A stretch of DNA of 64,000 nt from Haloplanus litoreus (GCF_042677945.1 NZ_JBHUDN010000009.1), one strand, 5' to 3'; shown: positions 1 through 8,450, counted from the first letter of the stretch. Program-made: numbers and translations. The notes: generated from the sequence alone by a model not told the origin.

Positions 1-1148
1 AGGACGCAGGCCGCCTCCATGCCGTAGAGGAGTTCACCCACGCCGCGCTCGTCGATGCGGTCGAGTTCGATCCGGACGTTCGGGCAGTTCGCGGCGGCGA
101 GGCTCGCCTCGGTCGCGCGGAACTCCGCGTCGAGCAGGTCGCCGAGGCTCCCGCCGCCGAGGTAGGCGAGGCCGTCGAGGTCCGTCTCGGGAATCGGGAT
201 TCGGGGGCGCTCTCGCGGGCGCACGAGCGTCACGAGTTTGTCCCGTGGCCCGGCGCGGTAGAGCTGTAGCTGGGAGTGCTGGTCGGTCGCCCCGAGCGCG
301 CGAGCGGGCGTCTGCCCGACGGCGTCCTTGCCCAGGCTTTCGGCCCACAGCTGTGCGAACCACTCCGCGAAGTACTCCAGGGATTCGGCGTAGGGCACCA
401 TCGCGTTGATCGCCGCACCCCGACGTTCGAGGGCGTAACAGACGGCGCCGTAGGCGTAGGCCGGGGAGTCGAACAGCGACCCCGCGAGCCGGTCGGCCTC
501 GGCCCGGGCACCGTCGAGGAGGGCGTCTACGTCGTGACCGGCGAGGGCGGCGACGGGGAGAGCGACAGTCGAGAGCGCCGAGAAACGGCCGGGGACGCCC
601 GCGGGCACGTCGAGGGCCGGCAGGTCGTGACGCGCGGCCAGTTCGCGGAGGTTGCCGTCGGCGCCCGTCGTGACCAGCGTGCGCCGGGTCCAGTCGACGC
701 CCGCGCGGTCCATCGCCTCGCGGACGATCAGGAAGTTCGCCAGCGTCTCGGCCGTCGTCCCCGACCGGGAGACGACGTGAACGACGGTGTCTCCGAGAGG
801 GAGGGAGTCGAGGAGTGCGTCGACGTGCGCGGGGTCGACGTTGTCGAGGACGTAGTGGTCGAGTCCGTCTCCGCCGAGCGCCTCGGCGAGCGTCGCGGCG
901 CCGAGGGCACTCCCACCGATGCCGACGGTCAGGACCGCCGCCGGGTCGTCGAAGCGGTCGACGGCCGCGCGGACGGCGTCGGGGTCGGCGGTGTCTGGTA
1001 GATTCAGCGCCGCGTAGCCGTGGGCGGCGTCGGCGCGGCCGCGTTCGATCCGGTCGTGGGCGTCGGCGACGCGCTCGTCCAGTCGCTCCAGGGTCGCCCG
1101 GGTCAGCCGGGGTTCGGCGTCGAGCGCGTTGCCGATGTCGACGTACAT
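1..1148 (-). CDS. pgi: glucose-6-phosphate isomerase, 3' end missing
   Basis: Interconverts glucose 6-phosphate and fructose 6-phosphate in the cytoplasm (glycolysis/gluconeogenesis). The first 382 residues are present and the gene runs off the left edge. Family signatures are visible: the Gly-rich GIGGSALGA segment, the phosphate-binding SRSGTTAET loop, the PGI signature around AQLWAESLGKD, and GATDQHSQLQLY with the conserved His. The ATG at 1148 is the first start in frame; a TATA-like CGTTTTGG lies about 28 nt upstream. The next gene diverges from it. Several long open frames on the other strand here are shadows of its codon pattern. Confidence 0.95.
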   Translation of the reverse strand, partial: MYVDIGNALDAEPRLTRATLERLDERVADAHDRIERGRADAAHGYAALNLPDTADPDAVRAAVDRFDDPAAVLTVGIGGSALGAATLAEALGGDGLDHYVLDNVDPAHVDALLDSLPLGDTVVHVVSRSGTTAETLANFLIVREAMDRAGVDWTRRTLVTTGADGNLRELAARHDLPALDVPAGVPGRFSALSTVALPVAALAGHDVDALLDGARAEADRLAGSLFDSPAYAYGAVCYALERRGAAINAMVPYAESLEYFAEWFAQLWAESLGKDAVGQTPARALGATDQHSQLQLYRAGPRDKLVTLVRPRERPRIPIPETDLDGLAYLGGGSLGDLLDAEFRATEASLAAANCPNVRIELDRIDERGVGELLYGMEAACV

Positions 1149-1269
1149 GCTCGAAACGGAGTCGTGCGCCGCCAAAACGGTTTCCCGTTCGTCGCGAGGA
1201 CGGGGGCTCAGTACCGGAGTTGAGACTCGGGTTGGAGTTTTAACACCCCCGGCGCCGTGGGGCGGCGGT

Positions 1270-1731
1270 ATGGAGATCAACGGTCCGTCGAGCCGGCTCG
1301 GTATCGCCGTGCTGTTGCTCGTCGGTCTCGCGTCGGTCGGATACGGCGCGTACAGCTACGACGCGCAGTCCGCGGCGCTCGACTCGACGGCGACGGTGAA
1401 CGCGACGGTCACCGATACCTCGGTGACGGAAAGCGGTGGGAAGACCGTCTCGTACGAGCCGCGGGCGACCTTCGAGTACCGCTACCGGGGCGAGACCTAC
1501 ACGTCGTCGAGCGTGTATCCGGGGACGCTCGGGAAGGACTTCGACACCGAGGCGGCGGCGAGGGAGGAACTGGCGCCCTACGAGTCGGGCGAGACGGCGA
1601 CGGCGTACGTGCCGACCGACGACCCCGGGGCGGCGTTCCTCGAACGCGAGCGCAGCAAGAAGCCGCACCTCCTGATCGGTGCCGGCGTCCTGTTCACGGT
1701 GGTCGCAGTGTACTCCGCGATCAGAAACTGA
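1270..1731 (+). CDS. DUF3592-like membrane protein
   Basis: A 153-residue protein of unknown function. An N-terminal transmembrane segment (about residues 10-29) is followed by a soluble beta-rich domain with YRYRGETYTSSSVYPG and a C-terminal transmembrane segment (LLIGAGVLFTVVAVYSAI). This layout and the YRY-G-Y motif match DUF3592, a family found in many membrane proteins without known role. The start at 1270 is preferred over an in-frame ATG at 1129, because a TATA-like GTTTTAAC sits about 28 nt before it and because 1129 would overlap the divergent pgi gene. Confidence 0.75.
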   Translation: MEINGPSSRLGIAVLLLVGLASVGYGAYSYDAQSAALDSTATVNATVTDTSVTESGGKTVSYEPRATFEYRYRGETYTSSSVYPGTLGKDFDTEAAAREELAPYESGETATAYVPTDDPGAAFLERERSKKPHLLIGAGVLFTVVAVYSAIRN

Positions 1732-1755
1732 ACCGGTCGACTGTGACACACCCGC

Positions 1756-2505
1756 TCAGAACCCACCCCAGCGGAGGTAGCCCAGCACGACGACGATGGC
1801 GAACTGGAAGAGTCCCTGCAGGCCGCTGAGCCGGGCGTTTCGCATCCCGATGCGGCTGACGACGTCGGGGTCCGGGTCGCCCGACTGTAACTGGCGGTAG
1901 ATGCGCACCTCGCCGGGGAGGAGAACGCCGAACCCGAGGACGGTGAGGACGGTGACGATGGCGAGAGCGAGGAGAATGGTCGGACCGGTCATGCCGAACC
2001 CGGAGGCGGTGACGGCGAGGGAGGCACCGCCACCGAGGAGGACGAGGGCGAAGGCGGCGAGCCACCGCGGGTCGGCGAAGGCGTCGAACTGCCAGCCCAC
2101 CAGGAGGAGGGCGGGGACGGTCGACGCCAGCGCCAGCAGGGCGATCCACGGGTCGGCGTAGGGGAAGATGCCCATGCGGTCGGCGAGGGTGACGCCGCCG
2201 AAGACGGTGACGAGCGCGAGCGACGGCATCAGAAAGGCCATCTTGGGCGTGAATCGCTCGAAGACGGCCGTGCGGGCCTCGACGGAGAGGCCGCCGAGGA
2301 CCGGCCCGAGAACGATGGCGATGAAGAGGTCGATATCCGTCCACAGCACGCCGGCCATCACGTGGACGTAGCTGTGGTGGACGACCGGCGCGAACAGGAG
2401 CGCGTAGACGAGGGCAGCGACGGGAACCGCGACGGCGCCGACGGCGAAAGCCGGATTCGCGCGAATTCCCATCCCCCGAATCGTTCCCCGAACGGTCGCT
2501 GGCAT
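1756..2505 (-). CDS. polytopic membrane protein, possibly CopD/DUF2269-like
   Basis: A 249-residue protein with about six hydrophobic segments. The segment SYVHVMAGVLWTDIDLFIA, with His and Trp in the membrane, recalls the heme- or copper-associated DUF2269/CopD membrane families, but this is a resemblance and not a firm assignment. The start is uncertain: ATGs at 2532 and 2517 are also in frame. The one at 2505 fits best with the TATA-like CTTTTGC about 28 nt upstream. It is convergent with the DUF3592-like gene (24 bp between stops). Function unknown. Confidence 0.6.
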   Translation of the reverse strand: MPATVRGTIRGMGIRANPAFAVGAVAVPVAALVYALLFAPVVHHSYVHVMAGVLWTDIDLFIAIVLGPVLGGLSVEARTAVFERFTPKMAFLMPSLALVTVFGGVTLADRMGIFPYADPWIALLALASTVPALLLVGWQFDAFADPRWLAAFALVLLGGGASLAVTASGFGMTGPTILLALAIVTVLTVLGFGVLLPGEVRIYRQLQSGDPDPDVVSRIGMRNARLSGLQGLFQFAIVVVLGYLRWGGF

Positions 2506-2578
2506 GTCGGGAGCCATCGACCGCACGAGCAAAAGCGTTGGTCCGGGGGCAGAGCGATCCGTCGAGCGGTGCTCGCGC

Positions 2579-3535
2579 TCAGAGCAGGGCGCCGCCCCGG
2601 AGCAACGTGATCAGTAGCGTCAACACCGGGACGCTCGCGACGGTGGTGACGAAGATCGTCATGGTGAGATACTCGGAGGCCGACAGCCCCTCCCGGTCGT
2701 CGACGTCGCTGTACGAGAGGGTGAGCGCGAGGGGGATGAGCGCGACGGGAGTCGCACAGAGGAGGACGAACACCCGTGCGACGGCGACGTCGCCGAACTT
2801 CCCGAGGGCGAGGGCGACGCCAAGCCCGGCGACCGGTGCGACGACGAGTTTGATGATCGACGGCCGGATCACCCGGCGGACGTTGCCGTACTCCAAGCCG
2901 TAGAGCTGGACGCCGACGATGACGAGCATCAGGGGGATGGAGGCGTCACCCACGAGGCTCGTGGTCGTCATGAACGTGCCGTCGGCAGGGGGTGCGACGC
3001 CGAGGAGGCGGACGACGCCCGCGGCGGCGATGGCGTAGACGAGCGGGAGGCGGAAGATCTCCTTGACGGCGCCGAGACCCGCCTCGCCGCCGCCGCGGGA
3101 GGCGACGTAGACGCCGAGGGTGTACATCAGGAACGCCTGCGCGGTGATGTAGATGACCGCCGTGGTACGGCCGACGTCGCCGAAGGCGAACTCCGCGAGG
3201 GGGATGCCGTAGAAGCCAGCGTTGGGGAGCGACCCCGCCAACACGTCCGCGCTCCGGTAGGGTTCGGGGACACCGAGGACGCGGTCGGCGGTTTCGGCGA
3301 CGGCCATCATGGCGACGACGAAGAGGCCGACGCCGGCGAAGATGCGGGCGACGGTGGCACCGCCGAGCGTCGTCGTGACGATACTGTGGAAGATGAGCGC
3401 GGGGAGGAAGAGATAGAGCGCCACGTCGTTCAGCGAATCGGCCTCGACGTCGAGTGCCCAGGTCAGGACGTAGCCGAGTCCCATGACCGAGACGATGGGG
3501 AGGATGGCCGACGTGAACGCGGAGGCGAGGGACAC
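2579..3535 (-). CDS. AEC family transporter (auxin efflux carrier-like)
   Basis: A 318-residue membrane protein with about ten transmembrane segments in two halves. The family hallmarks are the N-terminal LPIVSVMGLGYVLTWAL helix, LYLFLPALIFHSI, the internal SLPNAGFYGIPLAEFAFG motif (Asn-Gly-Phe in the crossover region), and PLMLVIVGVQL. AEC proteins export small carboxylates or act as permeases; the substrate cannot be read. A GTG start at 3535 is chosen because the frame upstream of it overlaps the divergent hisS gene and has no membrane or family character. Confidence 0.8.
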   Translation of the reverse strand: MSLASAFTSAILPIVSVMGLGYVLTWALDVEADSLNDVALYLFLPALIFHSIVTTTLGGATVARIFAGVGLFVVAMMAVAETADRVLGVPEPYRSADVLAGSLPNAGFYGIPLAEFAFGDVGRTTAVIYITAQAFLMYTLGVYVASRGGGEAGLGAVKEIFRLPLVYAIAAAGVVRLLGVAPPADGTFMTTTSLVGDASIPLMLVIVGVQLYGLEYGNVRRVIRPSIIKLVVAPVAGLGVALALGKFGDVAVARVFVLLCATPVALIPLALTLSYSDVDDREGLSASEYLTMTIFVTTVASVPVLTLLITLLRGGALL

Positions 3536-3638
3536 GTCCCCGCTCTCGCCCCCCGGTGGCCTGAGGCTCCGTGTGGGAGCAGTATGTTCCGGTATCGAAA
3601 GGACAGGATTCAAGCGCAGCCTTCGCCAACGACGCGGT

Positions 3639-4937
3639 ATGTACGACCGACTCAAGGGGTTCCGCGACTTCTACCCCGAGGAGATGGCCGCCCGGCGGGC
3701 GGTGGCCGACGCTCTGGAGGAGACCGCCCGGCAGTACGGCTTCCGGGAGATCGGCACCCCGGCACTCGAGGCCGTCGACCTCTACACCGACAAGAGCGGG
3801 GAGGAAATCGTCGAGGAACTGTACGCGTTCGAGGACAAGGGCGGTCGCCACGTCGCCATGACGCCGGAGCTCACGCCGACGGTGGCGCGGATGGTCGTCG
3901 CGAAGGGCCAGGAACTCCAGAAGCCGATCAAGTGGATGTCGACGCGTCCGTTCTGGCGCTACGAGCAGGTCCAGCAGGGGCGCTTCCGCGAGTTCTACCA
4001 GACCAACGTCGACGTGTTCGGGTCGTCGGAACCGACCGCGGACGCCGAGATTCTGGCGTACGCGGCCGACGCCCTGACGACGCTCGGCCTCGAGAGTGCG
4101 GACTTCGAGTTCCGCGTCTCCCACCGGGACATCCTCGGCGGTCTCCTCCGGGCGTTCGATGCCGACGTGACCGTCAGAGCGGCGATCCGGGCGGTCGACA
4201 AATCGGAGAAGATCGACCCCGCACAGTACTACGATCTGCTCCACGAGGCGGGGCTCTCCTACGATCAGGCCGAGCAGTTCGACGAGTTGCTGGCGACGGA
4301 GGATCTCGACGAACTCACGGACTTCGCGGGCACCGACGCGGTGGCCGACGCGGTAGGGAACCTGCAGAACGTCCTCGACGCCGCCGCGGACTTCGGCGTC
4401 CGCGAGTACTGTTCCGTCTCGCTGGAGACGGCCCGCGGACTGGACTACTACACCGGGACCGTCTTCGAGTGCTTCGACACGCAGGGCGAGGTGTCCCGGG
4501 CCGTCTTCGGCGGCGGCCGGTACGACGACCTGATCGAGAGCTACGGCGGCCAGCCGACCCCCGCCGTGGGTGTCGCCCCCGGCCACGCCACCCTCTCGCT
4601 CCTGCTCCAGCGGGCGGGCGTCTGGCCCGAGGAGGCGCTCTCGACGGACTACTACGTCCTCTCGGTGGGCGACACGCGGGGAACGGCCGCGCGGGTGGCC
4701 CGCGACTTGCGCGACCGGGGCCACGTCGTCGAGACGGACCTCGCCGGGCGGAGTTTCGGCGCACAGATGTCCTACGCCAACGGCGTCAACGCCGAAACGG
4801 TCGTCATCGTCGGCGAACGCGACCTGGAGAACGGCGAGGTGACGATCAAGGAGATGGCGAGCGGCGACCAGACTACGGCACCCGTCGACGAGTTCCCGGG
4901 TGACCGCGACCGGCCGACCTACGACGACTTCGTGTAG
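3639..4937 (+). CDS. hisS: histidyl-tRNA synthetase
   Basis: Class II synthetase charging tRNA-His with histidine in the cytoplasm. The 432-residue length is typical. Motif 1 region begins at GFRDFYPEEMAARR; motif 2 is FWRYEQVQQGRFREF near residue 105; the histidine-binding ARGLDYYTG is near residue 265; motif 3 (PAVGVAPG) follows; the C-terminal anticodon-binding domain begins near YYVLSVGD. The ATG at 3639 gives the usual MYDRLKGFRDF N-terminus. An in-frame ATG at 3483 lies inside the divergent transporter gene and is rejected. Confidence 0.97.
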   Translation: MYDRLKGFRDFYPEEMAARRAVADALEETARQYGFREIGTPALEAVDLYTDKSGEEIVEELYAFEDKGGRHVAMTPELTPTVARMVVAKGQELQKPIKWMSTRPFWRYEQVQQGRFREFYQTNVDVFGSSEPTADAEILAYAADALTTLGLESADFEFRVSHRDILGGLLRAFDADVTVRAAIRAVDKSEKIDPAQYYDLLHEAGLSYDQAEQFDELLATEDLDELTDFAGTDAVADAVGNLQNVLDAAADFGVREYCSVSLETARGLDYYTGTVFECFDTQGEVSRAVFGGGRYDDLIESYGGQPTPAVGVAPGHATLSLLLQRAGVWPEEALSTDYYVLSVGDTRGTAARVARDLRDRGHVVETDLAGRSFGAQMSYANGVNAETVVIVGERDLENGEVTIKEMASGDQTTAPVDEFPGDRDRPTYDDFV

Positions 4938-4978
4938 CGGACCCGCGATTTAACTGCCGGGCCGCCCCATCCCCGCCG

Positions 4979-5782
4979 ATGCCGACCCGCGCCTTCCGCA
5001 TCGCCTACGACGGCCGCCCCTACGCGGGCTTCCAGCGCCAACCCGACGTGCCGACCGTCGAGGACGCGCTCTTTGCCGCCCTGCGGGACCTCGACGTACT
5101 GGACGGCGACGTGCCGCCGAACTACGCCGCCGCGGGGCGCACCGACGCGGGCGTCTCGGCGCTCGCGCAGACCGTCGCCTTCGCTGCCCCCGACTGGCTC
5201 TCGCCCGCCGCGCTGAACGGGACGCTCCCGGAGTCGATCCGGGCGTGGGCGAGCGCCGACGTGACCGAGGACTTCCACGCCACCCACGACGCCGGCAGTC
5301 GGACCTACCGCTACCACCTGTACGCACCGGCCGTGGACGATGGGCGCGTCCGCGCGGCACTCGACCGACTGACCGGCGAACACGACTTCCACAACCTCAC
5401 GACCGACGACGAGGGGACCGTCCGCCGCCTCGACGCGACCGGTGAACGCGACGGCGACTTCCTCGTCCTCACGTTCTCGGCGGGCGGGTTCGTCCGCCAC
5501 ATGGTCCGTCGGATCGTCTCGCTGGTCCGGGCGGTCGGCGCCGGCGAGAGCGACGTGACACGGGTGGACCGCGTCCTCGGTCCCAACCCGCTGGACGGGG
5601 CGGCCGGGGTGCCAACCGCGCCGGCGACGCCGCTCGTTCTCGCCGACGTGACGTATCCGGGTGTCGCGTTCACCGTCGACCCGGACGCCGCCGAGAGCGC
5701 ACGGGCGGTGTTCGCCGACCGGCGGATCGAGGCGTTGACCGCCGCCCGGGTCGTCGGCGACGTGTGTGACGGGATCGGGTAA
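4979..5782 (+). CDS. truA: tRNA pseudouridine synthase A
   Basis: Forms pseudouridine in the anticodon arm (positions 38-40 in characterised homologues). Length 267 residues. The catalytic motif GRTDAGVSA is at residues 53-61, with the nucleophilic Asp at about 56. The N-terminal FRIAYDGRPYAGFQRQ and the C-terminal GGFVRHMVRRIV are characteristic. The gene begins 41 nt after hisS, behind a TATA-like GATTTAACT about 27 nt before the ATG, so it can have its own promoter. Confidence 0.95.
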   Translation: MPTRAFRIAYDGRPYAGFQRQPDVPTVEDALFAALRDLDVLDGDVPPNYAAAGRTDAGVSALAQTVAFAAPDWLSPAALNGTLPESIRAWASADVTEDFHATHDAGSRTYRYHLYAPAVDDGRVRAALDRLTGEHDFHNLTTDDEGTVRRLDATGERDGDFLVLTFSAGGFVRHMVRRIVSLVRAVGAGESDVTRVDRVLGPNPLDGAAGVPTAPATPLVLADVTYPGVAFTVDPDAAESARAVFADRRIEALTAARVVGDVCDGIG

Positions 5783-5941
5783 TGGCAGCGGTGCGGAGGC
5801 GGAGGCGGAGGCGGTCCAGAACGGTCGGCCGCGACGAGCGGAGCGAGTCGCGGGGGCGTTTTGCTCCAGCTTTTCCCGAGGAGCGGTGCGCCTCGCAGAA
5901 AGTGAGACAGCGTAAAGAGGTGGACCCGCGTACCCGATGGT
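5783..5941. other. intergenic region with GGAGGC tandem tract
   Basis: A 159-bp spacer between truA and mobA. It begins with a short purine-rich tract in which a GGAGGC unit is repeated several times just after the truA stop. It ends with a TATA-like GCGTAAAGAGG about 27 nt before the mobA start. No gene was recognised. Confidence 0.6.
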
Positions 5942-6562
5942 ATGTCCGAGCGTACTGCCGTCGTGCTCGCCGGCGGCCGGTCGACGCGGTTCGGCGACGA
6001 GGACAAGGCGGTCGCAGATCTCGCGGGGACGCCCATGATCCGGCGGGTGGTCGACCGGGTTGCCCCCGCCGTCGACGCCGTCGTGGTCAACTGTCGGCCC
6101 GCACAGATCCCGGCGATCCGCGAGGCCCTCGTCGGCGCCGCCGTCCCAGTGACGTTCGCGGAGGACGACTACCCCGACGAGGGGCCGATGGCGGGAATGG
6201 CGACCGGACTCCGCACCGCCGGGACGGAGTTCGCCTTCGTCGTCGCCTGCGACATGCCCTTCGTCGAGGCGGACTTCGTGGACTACCTGTTCGAGCGAGC
6301 GGCGGGCCACGACGCCGCCGTCCCCCGGCCGGATCAGTGGTTCGAGACCACCCACGCGGTCTATCGGGCGACGGCGATGGCCGATGCCTGCGAGGCGGCA
6401 CTGGAGGCCGGCGAGGAGCGCATCGTCGCACCGCTTTTCGATCTGGACTTCGTCGTCGTCGACGACACGGAGGTGCGCGAACACGGCCACCGCCACACGT
6501 TCGAGAACTGCAACACGCGGGAGGACTTCGCCGACGCCGAGCGGCGGTTGGCGGAGCGCTAG
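5942..6562 (+). CDS. mobA: molybdenum cofactor guanylyltransferase
   Basis: Transfers GMP from GTP to molybdopterin to make the guanine dinucleotide cofactor. It is 206 residues, the usual length. The nucleotidyltransferase motif LAGGRSTRFGDEDKA is at residues 9-23 and the metal-binding Asp of ACDMPF is at about residue 104. The C-terminus has the family's FENCNTREDF motif. It is convergent with yqeC, whose stop codon interlocks with the mobA stop. A related nucleotidyltransferase such as MocA or CofC is less likely because of the NCNT motif. Confidence 0.9.
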   Translation: MSERTAVVLAGGRSTRFGDEDKAVADLAGTPMIRRVVDRVAPAVDAVVVNCRPAQIPAIREALVGAAVPVTFAEDDYPDEGPMAGMATGLRTAGTEFAFVVACDMPFVEADFVDYLFERAAGHDAAVPRPDQWFETTHAVYRATAMADACEAALEAGEERIVAPLFDLDFVVVDDTEVREHGHRHTFENCNTREDFADAERRLAER

Positions 6563-7284
6563 TCGATCACGTCGACGAGCGACGGGTCGGCCATGCGTGC
6601 GAGGACCACGCGCGGCACGTCGGCCCGGTCGAGGACGGCCGCCGCGATATCCCGCGCCGTCGCCGCCAGCGCGTCGTCGTCGACCATGTTGATTAGCGGA
6701 ACGACCGTCGCCGACGGTGGCACGCGCTTGCGTCCGCCCGCGCGACTCGCCAGAACGGTGCCCACGTCCTCGGCGCGGATCGGGTCGCCGAGCGAGAGCC
6801 CGGTGAGGTCGGCCACCCGTTCGGGCCGGTGGACGTGGTCGTCGGAGAGGGGTTCGCCGACGACTCGCGCGCTCGCGATGGGAATGACCGTGTCGGCGGT
6901 GGCGGGCACCTGCGGTTCGCGCTCGTCCGGCGCCTTCAGCAGGCGAGTGCGCGCGCCGTCGGCTTTCGCCAGCACCGTCCCCGACTCGAGCGCCGCGCGG
7001 ATGGCGGTGACCGTCTCGCGGTCGTAGCCGAGATAGCGGTCGTCGCGTTCCCGTTCGGGCACGAGACCGAGCGGCCACGCCGCCGCGTCCCGGAGCGCGC
7101 CGACGGGGTCGCGCGTAACGCGCACGTCGGCGACGTGGTCGTCGAAGATGGGGATGCGGACGGTAGCGGTCACGACGGCCCGATCCAGGCGGTTGGCGAG
7201 GGCGTACAGCGTCGTCTTCTTGCCGCCGGCGCCGACGACGCAGACGAGTTTGGCGTCGGCCGACAGTGCCTCGATGAGGTTCAT
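6559..7284 (-). CDS. yqeC: YqeC-like selenium/molybdenum cofactor accessory protein
   Basis: A 241-residue protein of the YqeC family (known as a putative selenium-dependent hydroxylase accessory protein; biochemical role not established). The N-terminal P-loop-like GAGGKKTT is at residues 18-25. Further family segments are AKADGARTRLLKAP and VPLINMVDD. An ATG at 7308 is in frame, but the protein family starts at MNLIEALSADAK, so 7284 is chosen. The last four bases of the gene (CTAG) are shared with the mobA stop. Placement next to mobA supports a role in pterin cofactor maturation. Confidence 0.82.
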   Translation of the reverse strand: MNLIEALSADAKLVCVVGAGGKKTTLYALANRLDRAVVTATVRIPIFDDHVADVRVTRDPVGALRDAAAWPLGLVPERERDDRYLGYDRETVTAIRAALESGTVLAKADGARTRLLKAPDEREPQVPATADTVIPIASARVVGEPLSDDHVHRPERVADLTGLSLGDPIRAEDVGTVLASRAGGRKRVPPSATVVPLINMVDDDALAATARDIAAAVLDRADVPRVVLARMADPSLVDVID

Positions 7285-7491
7285 GCGCCCGCTTTCGCGT
7301 CCAATCACTTCGGCGTGTCGCCGCCGGCTCGGACTATCGTCGCGGTTGGAACTGTTCGCACACCCGATCGCACGCAGGCTGACGATCGGGTGTGCAACGA
7401 CGTACGACGGCCACTATCTCGGCTGTAAGTCGAGACGGAGAGCCGCCGCCCCGGGGTGGTGACTGTTTTGAAACGGCTACGGTCGACGGCA
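7285..7491. other. intergenic region holding repeat copy A
   Basis: A 207-bp spacer between the PP-loop ATPase stop and the yqeC start, both on the minus strand. Its centre is the hairpin repeat at 7333-7395, which has a second copy at 32265-32325. No coding frame with haloarchaeal codon pattern was seen. Confidence 0.6.
7333..7395 (+). repeat. dispersed hairpin repeat, family I copy A
   Basis: A 39-nt block (7333-7371) recurs on the opposite strand at 32287-32325 with 36 of 39 positions identical. Here it ends in an inverted repeat: GCACACCCGATCG (7358-7370) pairs perfectly with CGATCGGGTGTGC (7383-7395) around a 12-nt loop. The second copy keeps the hairpin with a 2-nt bulge. Neither copy lies in a gene. 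Confidence 0.8.
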
Positions 7492-8091
7492 TCACTCCGA
7501 CGGGGCGCGGCCACGGACGACTGTCTGCTCGTGGGCGGGGAAGATTGCGCCGACGGTCTCGAGACCCTCGCGGTCGGTGAGGAGGTCCCGGAGTTCGGCC
7601 TCGTAGTCGGCGCGGGGAACGTCCTCGCTCGGCCCGACCTGCACGTCCAGGGTGGCGTCGACGAGACGGTCGATTGCGCCACGGCCGAACCCGGTGAGCG
7701 GCGCGAGGTAGTCGACGCCGTGGCGATCCTCGAGGCTCCGGGCTGTCGCGCGGTCGATGGCTGGAACCCGGTCGTCGCGGCGGGTGCCGTCGGCGACGGC
7801 GGTCACGTCCAGTTCGGCGGCGCGTTCGAGGGCGTGTTCGTGGACCATCTGGATTCCGTTGCGCGGGTAGCCGTCGGCGAGCATTCGGTCGACTGCGTCG
7901 GCGGCGACGGTCGGGTCGAGATCGAGCCGGCGAAAGGGAAAGCCGAGGCGGTCGGCCGCCCGGCGGCCGTGCTGCCAGTCCGAACTGATCCCGAAGGTGC
8001 CGGTGACGAGTGTCACGTCGTAGAACCGGTCGAGCGAGAGCGCCGCGAGCGCCGAATCCTTCCCGCCGCTGAACAGAAGGGCGACGTCCAC
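7492..8091 (-). CDS. PP-loop ATP-pyrophosphatase family protein
   Basis: A 199-residue protein with the PP-loop SGGKDS at residues 8-13, which binds ATP for adenylation chemistry. It resembles the archaeal group annotated as a predicted PP-loop subunit related to tRNA thiolation enzymes (COG2117-like). It lacks the extra domains of MnmA or ThiI, so the substrate is unknown. It starts with GTG at 8091, overlapping the TAG stop of the PDCD5-family gene (TAGTG), and is the last gene of an S19e operon, which suggests a link to translation. Confidence 0.8.
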   Translation of the reverse strand: MDVALLFSGGKDSALAALSLDRFYDVTLVTGTFGISSDWQHGRRAADRLGFPFRRLDLDPTVAADAVDRMLADGYPRNGIQMVHEHALERAAELDVTAVADGTRRDDRVPAIDRATARSLEDRHGVDYLAPLTGFGRGAIDRLVDATLDVQVGPSEDVPRADYEAELRDLLTDREGLETVGAIFPAHEQTVVRGRAPSE

Positions 8092-8450
8092 TATCGACGC
8101 CGGATGTCGAAGCTCTTGTCGGGCGTCAGTTCCTTCAGCAGTTTCCGCATCTGGTCCTCGTCGATGCGGTCTTGGATGCGACCGCTTCGGGCGAGAGCGA
8201 CGACCTGCTGTTCGGCCTGCTCGGCCACCTCGGGTTTCGACATCTGGACGGCGTTGAGTCGCTGGCGCGCGCCGTCGGTGAGGTGCTGTTTCAGGAGCGC
8301 CTGCTTCTGGGCCTCGGCCTGCTGTTGGGCGGCCTGCTGGGCCTCGGCTCGGTCGCCGCCGGCGCCGCCTTCTTGGGCCTGGTCTTTGAGTTCCTGCATC
8401 TTCTGCTGGCGAAGCTCTTCGAGTCGTTTGTCGTCGGGGTTGCCACTCAT
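8091..8450 (-). CDS. PDCD5-family DNA-binding protein
   Basis: A 119-residue, highly charged helical protein of the archaeal/eukaryotic PDCD5 (TFAR19) family. The N-terminus MSGNPDDKRLEELRQQKMQE is a long charged helix rich in Gln and Ala. The core has ARQRLNAVQMSKPEVAEQ and the C-terminus has the conserved ELTPDKSFDIRRR. Archaeal members bind nucleic acid or act with chaperones; the role is not settled. It lies 47 nt after the S19e gene and overlaps the PP-loop ATPase start, a common archaeal arrangement. Confidence 0.92.
   Translation of the reverse strand: MSGNPDDKRLEELRQQKMQELKDQAQEGGAGGDRAEAQQAAQQQAEAQKQALLKQHLTDGARQRLNAVQMSKPEVAEQAEQQVVALARSGRIQDRIDEDQMRKLLKELTPDKSFDIRRR

Noticed and set aside
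276..1001. Plus-strand open frame opposite pgi
   Set aside because: Gly/Arg/Val-rich shadow of the pgi reading frame; no family character.
2946..4724. Long minus-strand open frame opposite hisS
   Set aside because: Arg-, His- and Val-rich composition and exact overlap with hisS codons; it is an antisense shadow of a GC-rich gene. The same applies to frames at 4919-7078, 8980-10758, 14053-15825 and 59793-61595.
5783..5850. GGAGGC tract as a CRISPR or satellite repeat
   Set aside because: Only a few imperfect six-base units without spacers; simple slippage-type repetition.
6559..7284. Evidence for selenoprotein synthesis from yqeC
   Set aside because: YqeC alone does not show selenocysteine; no in-frame TGA with a selenocysteine element and no sel genes were seen in the window.
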